Shown here: piece after piece, positions 29,401-38,194 of the stretch
Numbering within the stretch: position 1 is the stretch's first letter
How the letters are laid out: every line of letters begins with the position of its first letter
DNA from: G965233625 sp965233625
GTDB taxonomy: Bacteria; Planctomycetota; Planctomycetia; Pirellulales; Pirellulaceae
Assembly: GCA_965233625.1 (NCBI GenBank)
Contig: OZ247499.1
Span: 372,001-436,000 of the forward strand
Direction: 5' to 3'
DNA: 64,000 nucleotides
Position numbers and translations under genes: made by a program
Notes under the pieces: model-generated
What the model saw: the letters and a program-made list of their open reading frames with translations, nothing else
Told to the model about the DNA's origin: nothing
The model's database searches: none

Positions 29401-32400
29401 AGGGTTACGTTGCCACCATTGGTCTGGCAGCGGCGAAGATCGAAGAAAACGCGTTTGAAAGCGCTGAAGAATTACTACTATCTCTCGATCCTTCGCTGCA
29501 AAAGTGGGAATGGGGCCGGTTGATGTTCCTGTGCAAACAGGGAATCGCAGCTGTCAGCGCCGACCGGCGGATTGACGCCGTCGCGTTTGAGCCTGCTGAG
29601 TCAGGACGGATGCCTGCGCACTTCGTCGCAGGTGGCTGGGGCGGCATTGCCAATATCTGGAGCAGCACCAGTACAAGTCAGCCGCGCCACGTCCTGGATA
29701 CGGGCGGACAATTTGTTTACGCCGTGGCCTATTCGCCAGACGGGCAGTTGATTGCCACGGGATCTGACAATGCGGAAGGCTATGTGATGGTGTGGGACGC
29801 CAGCACGGGACAGCGTGTGGCGACAATCACCGGGCATGAAGCGCGTGTGACCAGTGTTGAGTTCTCTGCGGATGGCAAGTCCATTCTGACGGGTTCCGCC
29901 GACCGTACAGCCCGCATCTTTGACATCGAAAGTGGAAGAGAAACAGCGAAGTTCCTGGGGCACCTGATGGGTGTCTGGCAGGCGACCTTTTCGCCGGACA
30001 ACCGTCAGGTAGCGACGGCAAGTGAAGACGGATCGGCCCTGGTCTGGGATGTGGCCAGCGGTAATGCCAGCCCGCGTTTCCAGTCGCATCAGGGCCCGGT
30101 TTACGCCGTAGCGTTTTCGCAGGACGGGTCGCAGGTTGTCACTGCTGGTGCTGATAAACGCGTTCTGATGTGGCAGCCGGGGCAACTCGTTGAGTTTGAC
30201 TTTGATAACGCGATCCAGAAATTTGCCAGGCGCGGCGCAGCCGCTGCGCAGAAAGACACAACCAATTACAAAGAAATGGGTCAGTCCAAAGCCGACCAGC
30301 ATGCCGGCGCCGTCCGTTCTGTGAAGTTTTCCCGGGATGGCAGCGTGCTTGTGAGTAGCGGACACGACAACACGGTGAAGCTCTGGACGCCTGACGGCAA
30401 ACTTGTGAAAACCTTACGGGGGCACGGCAGCTGGGTGCGAAGCAGCGATGTTTCCGCAGATGGAAAGCTGGTGCTGTCAGGCGGCTACGATGAGACGCAG
30501 CAGATCCGCCTTTGGGACGTTGATAAGTATGTTCAGCAGGGGCAAGTCCTTGCCGGTCACGATAGCGAGATTCTTGCCGCGTCGTTCTCGCAGGATGGGG
30601 AGCAGGTGCTTACCGCCAGCCGCGACCGCACGGTGAAGAGCTGGGACTTTGCTTCCGGGTTGCCGCAACTTACTTTCACAGAAGGTCACAAATACCTGGC
30701 CTCCCGCGCGAGATTCCTGCCGGGCGATAAGCAGTTGATTACCGCCGCCGTGGATAACACGGCGCGCATCTGGGACGTAAGCAAAGGCGCGCAGATTGGT
30801 GAGTTTGCCGGCACCGGTCTTAACGCTGCCTTCGCCATTTCTACGGACGGTAAGCAGCTGATGACAGGGAGTGAAGGTTCAGATCTGAAGCTGTGGGACA
30901 TCGCCTCGCGGAAGCTGATCGCACGGCTTGAAGGGCACCAGCGTGAAGTCACGGTGATCGCTTTTTCACGCGATGGCAAGATGCTCATTTCTGGCGATGC
31001 CGGCGGCCAGTGCCTGTTGTGGGATGTGGCAACGCGTAAAATTCTCTTTAAGTTAAACGGCCACACCGGACGTATTAACGACGCCTTGTTCCTGCCCGGT
31101 GGCGATCAGGTGTTGACTGCAAGCTCTGACAGAACCGTGTCAGTCTGGGAGACGGATTCCGGACGTGAGGTAAAGACGCGGGTCATGTCGCATCCGCGCG
31201 GCGTGCGGGCGATGGATGTTACGCCCGATGGAGAGCGTCTGTTGACCGCGTCGGAAGACGGTCAGATCCGCTTCTGGGAAATCGCATCACGGCGAAAAAT
31301 CTGGGAGAAGTCTCTTGCCGGGTCAGGCGCCACGATTGCCGCGAACATTCAGCAGCGTATGAACTCTCGCGGCCTTTCCGCAACGCAACTTCGCGCAGCC
31401 AGCGGACTCACGCCAGAACAGATGGCCGCATTGTTGAATCCGGCGACGGAAGCCAATGAAGCTTCGTTGCGGGCAGTTAGCAGAACGCTGAATGCCACAA
31501 TTGCGTCACTCACGGCGATGTCTGTAAACTCTATTGCGATATCAAACAGCGGAAACCAGGCTCTGGTTGCCGGAAAGCTGGATAAAACTGTCCGGCTGAT
31601 CGATGTTGCAACCGGCCGGGAACTGATGACAACCGCGGCTGACGGCACACAGCAGCACTTCATCAACGTCGGCGTCCGCAGAGAACTGGCAGCGGCGGCC
31701 TATTCAAACGATGGGCTGAAAGTCGTGACTGTGGGCGGCGAAGAAGCTGCCGTGTGGAGTCGCACAACCGGCGGCGAGTTAATGTCGTTCAACGCACATG
31801 GCCCTGTGCTGGCGGCGAAGTTTGATTCGAATCGCAAGTATCTGGTCACGGCCAGCACTGACAATTCCGCCCGCATCTGGGACGCCAAAACAGGCAAGGA
31901 TCAGCAGAAACTGGTAGGGCACGGCGGCAGCGTGAATTCCGCGATGTTCGCCCCGGATGACTCGACCGTGCTGACGGCCAGCAACGATGGAACGGCGATT
32001 CTTTGGAGTCCCGAAGACGGCAGGCAGTTGAAAGTGTTTAAGCCCGAGGGAGCCGGAGCGATGACGTCGGCCGTTTTCGCGGCCGATGGCGCCACGATCC
32101 TGACTGCGTCTGCCGACGGGGCAGCGCGGACCTGGGATGTTGCAACGGGCAAGCTGCTGAAGACCTACACGGGCGTACACAAAGACGGCCTGCTAAATGC
32201 GGCCTTTTCCCGGGACAATCAGATGATTGTCACCGCAAGCCGCGACAATACGGCCGTTGTCTGGGATGCAGAGACGGCCAAGCCGATGCAGACGCTGGCT
32301 GGTCACACGGCTGCGATTACGGCAGCTGTATTTTCGCCAGGTGGTCAGCGCGTTCTCACTTCAAGCGAAGACTACACGGCGAAGCTCTGGGACGTCGCAA

Positions 32401-32600
32401 AGGGGAAAGAAATCCTGACATTGAAAGGTCATACGCGGGAAGTAACCAGCGTAACTTTCTCCCGCGACGGTCAGTATGCACTGACCGGGAGCAAAGATGG
32501 CACCGCCCGCGTGTGGCTGGCCTTGCCGTGGGGTGGTAAAGCCGGCGCCCTGGCCAGCGGCGGAAAGCAGGGAGAGGCAATCGCACTGCAAACGCAGTAG
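26457..32600 (+). CDS. membrane Ser/Thr protein kinase with coiled coil and 21 WD40 repeats
   Basis: 2047 residues from ATG 26457; an in-frame TTG at 26415 is possible but lacks support. Residues 1-380 are acidic and carry repeated TLDD/TLDS motifs. The kinase domain (about 394-660) has GEGGMGVVY, AVKML, HRDLKPEN, DWGLA in place of DFG, and APEM. A membrane segment near 762-787 has basic residues on its N-side, so the kinase is cytoplasmic and the rest lies outside. Then come six 21-residue coiled-coil repeats (831-956) and, from about 1040, 21 WD40 blades, enough for three seven-bladed propellers. An XRE-like helix-turn-helix segment (about 1630-1685) interrupts between blades 13 and 14. It is likely a receptor kinase sensing something through the propellers; the signal is unknown. 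It is co-directional with the giant protein 83 bp upstream. Confidence 0.92.
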   Translation: MSEDKQPNEDENFDPEQLPGDDAGLPNDQADHVAPEDLMQTFEGDLPVEPVADDEKGTVDEIDAAPLSSEADNATTLDGDDAGATIDGDTMLPDNTGTLDDVTLPDESPLGTIDDVTLPGADQTLDDVTLPETDQAAGEQGAEAQDAGSTLDDVTLPPSSDTVDEAIDGSDSDDGPAVDSVSSINQTLDSVDLPPGATIPPVAEPEEPAPPRFDQTLDSVDQLPDSVSQTLDSTELPDAGVITPAINQTVDSAEFESGVIDQLQSAQSDDASGLPTQTLDSVDLPTAPLIDPGTDPQRAEQRTVDSAEFDAKPPVLDSAITGGGIEDSHPGSTLDSAMVSAEHIQHTWEGVSGEHVAPETSIRAEVIEAQESDNSLFIQTRAFHDPKRGGAAHADYEIDKVLGEGGMGVVYMARQASISRTVAVKMLKGKTAKDETQRNKFLSEAVVTGDLEHPNIVPIYDLGVNDEGALFYSMKRVQGTPWMDVIGEKSDEENIDILMKVADAIAFAHDRKVIHRDLKPENVMLGGFGEVLVMDWGLAVPSDGRRFGGIKQSVSMGGTPAYMAPEMAAGPFEKIGLASDIYLLGAMLYEIITGRPPHTGKDVMKCLFAAAKNEIQPTSKKGELVDIALKAMSTNPADRYETVADFQTAIRQYLSHSESIALSNRAEEDLLKARQTQDYEDYARARFGFAEAYELWPGNRPAREGYQQSSLEYAATAHTKGDFDLGLQLLEENAAGHDEVREKITLAQKERAARQQRLRTLRVASLAGLALFLLVVCGFSLALWSWMSEAQIARADAEIEKERAVNALTETERQRKLALAAKQTAESEKAKADKSAQEAIAAREVAEEQRQKATKSAIEANMARQTAEREKIKADKSAEEALAAKQAAEIEKRKADKSAEEALAAKMVAEEQKVKADRSAELALKAQRAAEIEKTKADRAAEEAIAARKVSEEAKEAALSAEKVAQQQRVRAVAAADEARRQGYVATIGLAAAKIEENAFESAEELLLSLDPSLQKWEWGRLMFLCKQGIAAVSADRRIDAVAFEPAESGRMPAHFVAGGWGGIANIWSSTSTSQPRHVLDTGGQFVYAVAYSPDGQLIATGSDNAEGYVMVWDASTGQRVATITGHEARVTSVEFSADGKSILTGSADRTARIFDIESGRETAKFLGHLMGVWQATFSPDNRQVATASEDGSALVWDVASGNASPRFQSHQGPVYAVAFSQDGSQVVTAGADKRVLMWQPGQLVEFDFDNAIQKFARRGAAAAQKDTTNYKEMGQSKADQHAGAVRSVKFSRDGSVLVSSGHDNTVKLWTPDGKLVKTLRGHGSWVRSSDVSADGKLVLSGGYDETQQIRLWDVDKYVQQGQVLAGHDSEILAASFSQDGEQVLTASRDRTVKSWDFASGLPQLTFTEGHKYLASRARFLPGDKQLITAAVDNTARIWDVSKGAQIGEFAGTGLNAAFAISTDGKQLMTGSEGSDLKLWDIASRKLIARLEGHQREVTVIAFSRDGKMLISGDAGGQCLLWDVATRKILFKLNGHTGRINDALFLPGGDQVLTASSDRTVSVWETDSGREVKTRVMSHPRGVRAMDVTPDGERLLTASEDGQIRFWEIASRRKIWEKSLAGSGATIAANIQQRMNSRGLSATQLRAASGLTPEQMAALLNPATEANEASLRAVSRTLNATIASLTAMSVNSIAISNSGNQALVAGKLDKTVRLIDVATGRELMTTAADGTQQHFINVGVRRELAAAAYSNDGLKVVTVGGEEAAVWSRTTGGELMSFNAHGPVLAAKFDSNRKYLVTASTDNSARIWDAKTGKDQQKLVGHGGSVNSAMFAPDDSTVLTASNDGTAILWSPEDGRQLKVFKPEGAGAMTSAVFAADGATILTASADGAARTWDVATGKLLKTYTGVHKDGLLNAAFSRDNQMIVTASRDNTAVVWDAETAKPMQTLAGHTAAITAAVFSPGGQRVLTSSEDYTAKLWDVAKGKEILTLKGHTREVTSVTFSRDGQYALTGSKDGTARVWLALPWGGKAGALASGGKQGEAIALQTQ
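26748..27470 (+). repeat. degenerate TLDD/TLDS acidic motif repeats in the kinase N-terminus
   Basis: About thirteen copies of the pattern T-(L/V/I)-D-(D/S)-x, such as TLDDVTLP, TIDDVTLP, TLDSVDLP, TLDSTELP and TVDSAEF, at irregular spacing in an otherwise disordered acidic region. Each has a threonine followed by acidic or serine residues, so they could be phosphorylation or docking sites for the kinase. That role is inference. Confidence 0.7.
28947..29324 (+). repeat. six tandem 63-bp units encoding a 21-residue coiled-coil repeat
   Basis: Each unit encodes a variant of KADKSAEEALAAKQAAEIEKR, i.e. exactly three heptads with alanines at core positions. The units run without gaps directly after the predicted membrane segment and form a stalk between membrane and WD40 propellers. 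The nucleotide copies are diverged. Confidence 0.88.
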
Positions 32601-32651
32601 TGATACCTTTTGTAGTTCAGTATTGAGTGACACATCGCTGTCATCCTATTG

Positions 32652-32672
32652 CATGCGCCTCCGCGGCGCATG
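32652..32672. terminator. hairpin in the gap after the kinase gene
   Basis: Perfect 8-bp stem CATGCGCC/GGCGCATG with loop TCCGC, 51 bases after the kinase stop. No T-run follows, so termination is uncertain. The 289-bp gap up to 32890 also holds a 6-bp inverted repeat AGACCA/TGGTCT at 32728-32746. Nothing else was seen there. Confidence 0.35.
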
Positions 32673-32889
32673 TTCCCCCTAATTCGCGGCTGCGATGTTA
32701 CTGTCTTGTTACGTTCTGTAACGCCACAGACCAGTAGTTTTGGTCTACAACTAGATGCCGGATGCAAGTTCCATTTTAGTTTTGCAGATGCGGAAACTAT
32801 CTGACGGAACCCAGCGTCTTACACGTGAGGCGGGTGAATTGTGCGGAACAGCAAGTCACGGCCGTGTTTCAACCACTGGAGGAATACCC

Positions 32890-35800
32890 ATGCAACGTAA
32901 TGGTAAGAATCTGCTGCAACGCCTGACGGCAAGCGGCGCCGGCTGTCTGGCGATGCTACTGCTGCTCGCCCCGGCCGCTGTGTTCGCAGATGCTCAGGAC
33001 ACGCTGAAGTCGGGAACGCAACTGCTAGCACAGGGGCAGCTTGACTCAGCCCTGCTGCAGCTTCGCACCGCTGCGGAAAACCTGCCAGAATCCGTCGAGG
33101 CTAAACTTGCATTGGGCGAATGCCTGCTGAAATTGGGCCGTTCGAAAGAGGCTTTGGAGCAGTACAAGGCCGTTCTGAAGCTTTCGCCTAAGCACACGGC
33201 CGCTTCGCAGATTGTGGCCGCGTTAACAGGCGCCAGTGACCCGGCCAGTCAGCTTGCTGGGGCGGAATTGCTGATGAAGATCGGCGATTACGAGCGGGCG
33301 TTCACCGCCTTGCGGACGATCATCAGCCGCGCGCCGGAGGCACAGCAGCTTCAGCGTCTGCAGTTGCTACGCGCCGAAGCAGAACTTTGGTCCGCCCAGA
33401 ATACGCATTCTCACTACGCAACCACGCTGCTTGCAGATGAAAAGCAGCAGGCCATTGGCAAGGTGATGATCGCCTTGTCCTCTGCGCTGTCAAAGCCTTT
33501 AAGCGAAGACGTGCAGGCTGAACTGAAAGCATTGAAGCTACCGGCGCCGTGGGATAAACGGGCGCAGTTCGCCATCGCCCTGGGAAGTGTAGAACAGACC
33601 AGTGACGCGGCTGTACTCTCTGGCGCCGTGGCGAAGACCATCGGGTCGATCCCGCAAAGCGATTATCGTCGCAAGGCCGCGCGGAAGATCTACGCCGCGC
33701 TGCTGCGCGAAGCCGGTATCTATAATCAGCAGCGTGAAACTAGCGCAGCCCGCGCGATTCTGTGGCCGATGGTCAGCAGCACACCGATGCCCGGCGCTGC
33801 GGGCGGGAAACTGGTTGTGAGTGGTGGCTGGCTGGATTCATCTTTCGATAGCACGGCGCGGGAAGTTGTGTATGCACTTTCGCAGGCAGGCCAAGTTGAC
33901 GCCGCGCGAAAGGATGTTCCGCAGGCCACACTTTCGTTCCGCATGGCAATGGCCGTTGCAACCCAGATAAAGCTGGTCGACGCGCGAGAAAAACTGTTCT
34001 CAAGCATCCTAAATCAGGCAGCGAGTAGCCTTCTGAAGAAGGACGGCTCTGGTTTGAATGAGCCGGTCGAGGAAGTCCTACGCGAAATGTCTATCGCCGT
34101 GGCCACCCAGGCGGTGACGGAAAACGTGCGACAAGCGGGTTACCATCAGCTTTTAGCACAGCTACAGCGTTTTCACGAAGCAGACCAGACCGCAGCCGCA
34201 CTTAGCAAACTTGTGTCGGCGGATGCAGACGGCAACGCCAAGCTGACTGGCCCGCTGGCTAAGGCGGTTATTGATACTTCGCATCGCAACTTCCTGGTGC
34301 AACTCGCCAGTGTCGCGCATGCGGTCGCCAAGGCGAAGCAGGAAAACACCCGTGGCGTGTGGCAGATAAACAAAGGCGCCGCGTTAGACAGCGACGACGC
34401 TCTAGCGATTGACCTGCTGCGTAAGGCGGGCGTGGAGCACAAAGAGGCGTCGAAGCAATTCCATCAGATTCTGGATGCATACAAACAGCGTGGGCAGGTT
34501 GCTGCAGCCACTGCGGCCATCAAACGGTTCTATCAAGATGCGGCAGAGCAACAAACCTGGTCGCTGATCGCGTTTTCGCTGGAACAGGCACGCCTGCGGG
34601 ATGCAGAACTGGCTGCGGGAAATCAGGCGTTGCCGGGCGAACTTCCCGAAGCGGTTACATCCGTGATAAAGCAGATTGAAGCTTCTCTCAAAGAGAACAG
34701 CACCCAGGAAAATCAGCAGCGTGCGAAGTCAACGCTTGAATCGCTGGTTCAGTATTACACGGGTAAGTCGCGGAAAGATCTCGCATCCGCCGTGTTGAAG
34801 GCCATTGATGCCGAAGGTCCGCTGGCGGTCTGGGTCATCTGGCAACAGACGCAGCAGTTGCATGCTCAGGCAGAGGCCCGGCTTCAGGAGCAGGTTGCAC
34901 GGGCAGCCGGCGCCGCGCCGGAAGCACTCGTCGAGTCGCATGCCGCGGAATTGAAGCTCATCAGTCAGATTCTAAACGATCACGCCGAATCTACTTACGT
35001 GCGGCCGGCCGTGGACCGGGTTTCCGCCATCGTCCAGAAATACCTGCAACTAAAGGCTTTTGACGTCGCGCAGTCGGTCGTCAAACAGTTCGTTGCAGCC
35101 CATCCTAAGCTTGCGAATATCGAAGCGCTTGAATTTCAGGTTGTTGAGATTGCTATCGCGAAAGCTGATCTTGAGTTTTCCCGGCGTGAGGCAGACGCGC
35201 CAGTTCCGGCTGAATTGCCGGCGCTGTATGTGCAAGCGATGAAGGATCTAACGGCGTATCTGCAAAAGCACCCGGAAGGCGCCGGTACACGTCAGGCGGA
35301 AACGCAGACGCTGGCGATTATGCAGAAACTCGGTCGCGCCGGTGCGTGGCAGGCTGCACGCGAGGCACTCAAAGTGTTCGTTGCGGCAGCGAAAAACTAT
35401 CACCCACCGCAACGCCTGGAGATGTACCGGGCGGCGACATTCCTTGGAGAACTTGATAACACTCACGGTGTATCGTTGCTTGCTGGGCAGTGGAACGGAC
35501 CGCAGCCGCAGGGTCAGATCCTGGTCGCCGGTCGCGACACAGGGGTTCCCGGCAGTGGAATCGCGGGCGGAGGCTTCGGAGGTGAGGCGCCTCAGGCGGA
35601 ACTTCCCCCTGGTGCTCTCGCGCCACCAACGGTGAATGGAGGTTTGGCTGCAAACGGACCAGGCGCGCAGCCCGGCGATGATCCTTTCGGATATGCGGCT
35701 CCCAACGGTGCTCCGCAACAGGCCGTGCCGCAACCGAGCATCCTGCCGCCTAGCGAACCGAACCAGACCGCCTTGGCCCTGATCCGCCGCTCTCAGCAGC

Positions 35801-38130
35801 AACGGTTCACACAATTGGCCATGCTCGACCAGCGGCGTGCCCGCAATCAGCAGCAGGCGGCGAACAACGAGTTTGGTGAACCTGGTCCGCTTCCCAATGG
35901 CGCCCTGCTTTCAACAGCAGAACTGAAACGCCAGGACCAGGCGGCGGATAACGCTTATACCATTCTGCTGAAGCTGACTCGCGACGAGAGCGAAACAGTA
36001 CGCGATATCTCGAAGCATGCCCGTCAGCAGATTCTCTGGATGTTCGGCTTCTTCGAAGGTCAACAGCGTCCAGATCGCGCGCACGAGCTGATCGTTAAAT
36101 ACCTTGCCGATCAGCCTGAAGATCCGGCTCGTCTGGCGCTGCATTATCAGGCGATCCAGAATCAACTCAGTGCTGCCGGGCAACAGGCGCCTGGGCAGCG
36201 GATTGATCTGGCATGGCTGGACAAGCGTGACGCCGAATTCCAGAAGGCGCGTGAAGCGATTGCAGCGTTCGCCAAAGAGTACAAAGATCAGAAAGATTGG
36301 GCGCATAAAGCGCGGTTGCTGGCTGTTGCCAGCTTCGAAACCGAAGCCAGCCTGGCAAGCAGCATTAGCCCGGAACGCGCCGGAGGCTTTCTGGTCAACG
36401 CCGCACAAGCGTTGTTCGACCTGTACCAGTCGAAGCCCACACATCCGGGCGTATCTGGCTTTCCGCAGCGTTTGTACAACCTTGCCGAGCGGCTTTATTC
36501 AACCGGACAGCGGGAGCGGGCTATTTATGTTCACAGCCGGATTTCCGTTTTCTTCCCGGTTTCGCCGCTGGCTGCACAGTCGGTGTTGCGGATGGCTCAG
36601 TTGCATGCCGCGGATCTTTCGAACCCGCTGCGTGCGGTGGAGACCTATCAGGAATACATGAGCCTGACGGGGCAGGAAGACGCGGTGAAGAGTCAGATTT
36701 ACAGCATCGCTCAGCAGCTAAGCAACGGCGGGCGGTACCTGGAAGCGTTGCATGTTTTCGGCGTGTTTGTTGACAGCTTCCCCGTTGATGCGCGTGCGTG
36801 TCAGGCGCTGCAAGCTATCGGCCAGGTGCACCAGGCGAATGAAGTCTGGAATGAAGCGCTGGCAACGTACGAGCGTGTTCTGGATGAGTATCCGAACTGC
36901 GCCGTAATTGCCGATGTCAAACTCACCATGGCCGAGTGCCATATCAATCTCAGCCAGTGGGACATGGCCCGCAAAATCTACGAGGAATTTCCAAGGCTGT
37001 ACGGCAAACACGCACAGGCAAAAACCGCCACCGCGCGGCTGCCGGTGCTCAAACAGCTTGCCAGATATCAGAGCCTGCTGGAAGACGAAGCGATCAGCCG
37101 GAACAAGGACGACGCCCAGTTCCAGATTGCCCGGATTGTGCTTTCGCAGTTGAATAACCAGATCAAGGCGATCGAAGAATTTGGCAAGGTGGTTAAAAAT
37201 CATCCCAAGAGTGATCTCGCCGACGACGCCCAGCTGGAAATTGGCAAGGCTCTTCTCGCGCTCAACCGCCGTGATGAAGCACGCGACGCGTTGCGGCTTG
37301 TCGCCAAAAACTATGAGACGAGTCCTTCTGCGGACGACGCCTTATATCTGATCGGAAAGAGTTACGAACAGCAGGCGCAAAGTCTTGCGACCGTCACTCA
37401 GGAGAGTGCGTGGAAGTTTGCCTTTGAACGCAACCAGCGTGGCGCCTACGCGCAGTTTAACGATGCTCTGGCCCGGCAGACGCGTGAGCAGACGGCCCGT
37501 CGCAAACAGTTGAAGAGCGAAGGCAAGTCGAAAGAACTGGGGCTGAACGAGGCCGCCGATGCGTTCCGCTATAACGGCGTCAACTACGACAATATCAGCA
37601 ACAGCGCCCGCAATGCCGTGGTGCTGGCGCAGACCGAAAGCGCTTTGCAGGTGGCCAACAAGCAGGATCGCATTAACGACGCGTACCGCGAAGCGGTGGC
37701 GGCTTATCTGCAAGTTGCCGCGAACTATCCGTTGGGCGATAAGACCGACGATTCGCTGCTCGAAATCGCGCAGATTTACGAAACGAAATTGAAAGATCGC
37801 ACCGCAGCTATGGCCACGTATCAACGGGTGGTAAAGCTCTTCCCCGGCACCCCAGTTGCTGAAGACGCTGCCTGGAAGGTGGCGGAATTCTACTCGCAGG
37901 AAGACAAGTTCACGGCCGCGGCGACCGCATACCGTGAGTTTATCCGCAACTATCCGGCCAGCGGCCGCGTGGCGGATGCACAATTCGCACTGGCCGAAAC
38001 GCTGGAACAGCTTGGCAAGTGGGTGGACGCAATGGACGCCTATGAAGTGTTCCGTCAGAAATTCTCCTCGCATGCGAAGGCGCGGCTTGCCGCGGACCAG
38101 ATCAACTGGATTAAGGCTTATCGCAAGTAA
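32890..38130 (+). CDS. large exported tetratricopeptide-repeat protein
   Basis: 1746 residues from ATG 32890, chosen because GGAGGA lies seven bases upstream and the frame then opens with a signal peptide (MQRNGKNLLQRLTASG, hydrophobic run LAMLLLLAPAAVFA). The frame is open further upstream to 32755, but without such signals. TPR-type helix pairs fill the N-terminal part (for example AKLALGECLLKLGRSKEALE) and the C-terminal part from about 1150, where units such as FPGTPVAEDAAWKVAEFYSQ resemble outer-membrane TPR proteins of the YbgF/BamD kind. A Gly/Pro/Gln-rich linker at about 870-960 separates the halves. It probably acts as a periplasmic scaffold. It precedes a second exported TPR gene by 64 bp, likely in one operon. 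The partner is unknown. Confidence 0.83.
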   Translation: MQRNGKNLLQRLTASGAGCLAMLLLLAPAAVFADAQDTLKSGTQLLAQGQLDSALLQLRTAAENLPESVEAKLALGECLLKLGRSKEALEQYKAVLKLSPKHTAASQIVAALTGASDPASQLAGAELLMKIGDYERAFTALRTIISRAPEAQQLQRLQLLRAEAELWSAQNTHSHYATTLLADEKQQAIGKVMIALSSALSKPLSEDVQAELKALKLPAPWDKRAQFAIALGSVEQTSDAAVLSGAVAKTIGSIPQSDYRRKAARKIYAALLREAGIYNQQRETSAARAILWPMVSSTPMPGAAGGKLVVSGGWLDSSFDSTAREVVYALSQAGQVDAARKDVPQATLSFRMAMAVATQIKLVDAREKLFSSILNQAASSLLKKDGSGLNEPVEEVLREMSIAVATQAVTENVRQAGYHQLLAQLQRFHEADQTAAALSKLVSADADGNAKLTGPLAKAVIDTSHRNFLVQLASVAHAVAKAKQENTRGVWQINKGAALDSDDALAIDLLRKAGVEHKEASKQFHQILDAYKQRGQVAAATAAIKRFYQDAAEQQTWSLIAFSLEQARLRDAELAAGNQALPGELPEAVTSVIKQIEASLKENSTQENQQRAKSTLESLVQYYTGKSRKDLASAVLKAIDAEGPLAVWVIWQQTQQLHAQAEARLQEQVARAAGAAPEALVESHAAELKLISQILNDHAESTYVRPAVDRVSAIVQKYLQLKAFDVAQSVVKQFVAAHPKLANIEALEFQVVEIAIAKADLEFSRREADAPVPAELPALYVQAMKDLTAYLQKHPEGAGTRQAETQTLAIMQKLGRAGAWQAAREALKVFVAAAKNYHPPQRLEMYRAATFLGELDNTHGVSLLAGQWNGPQPQGQILVAGRDTGVPGSGIAGGGFGGEAPQAELPPGALAPPTVNGGLAANGPGAQPGDDPFGYAAPNGAPQQAVPQPSILPPSEPNQTALALIRRSQQQRFTQLAMLDQRRARNQQQAANNEFGEPGPLPNGALLSTAELKRQDQAADNAYTILLKLTRDESETVRDISKHARQQILWMFGFFEGQQRPDRAHELIVKYLADQPEDPARLALHYQAIQNQLSAAGQQAPGQRIDLAWLDKRDAEFQKAREAIAAFAKEYKDQKDWAHKARLLAVASFETEASLASSISPERAGGFLVNAAQALFDLYQSKPTHPGVSGFPQRLYNLAERLYSTGQRERAIYVHSRISVFFPVSPLAAQSVLRMAQLHAADLSNPLRAVETYQEYMSLTGQEDAVKSQIYSIAQQLSNGGRYLEALHVFGVFVDSFPVDARACQALQAIGQVHQANEVWNEALATYERVLDEYPNCAVIADVKLTMAECHINLSQWDMARKIYEEFPRLYGKHAQAKTATARLPVLKQLARYQSLLEDEAISRNKDDAQFQIARIVLSQLNNQIKAIEEFGKVVKNHPKSDLADDAQLEIGKALLALNRRDEARDALRLVAKNYETSPSADDALYLIGKSYEQQAQSLATVTQESAWKFAFERNQRGAYAQFNDALARQTREQTARRKQLKSEGKSKELGLNEAADAFRYNGVNYDNISNSARNAVVLAQTESALQVANKQDRINDAYREAVAAYLQVAANYPLGDKTDDSLLEIAQIYETKLKDRTAAMATYQRVVKLFPGTPVAEDAAWKVAEFYSQEDKFTAAATAYREFIRNYPASGRVADAQFALAETLEQLGKWVDAMDAYEVFRQKFSSHAKARLAADQINWIKAYRK

Positions 38131-38194
38131 TCCACGGCAACGGTCCCTCTTCGCACTCAAGGTCTTACAGCAAACATTATCAACGGAAAATATC

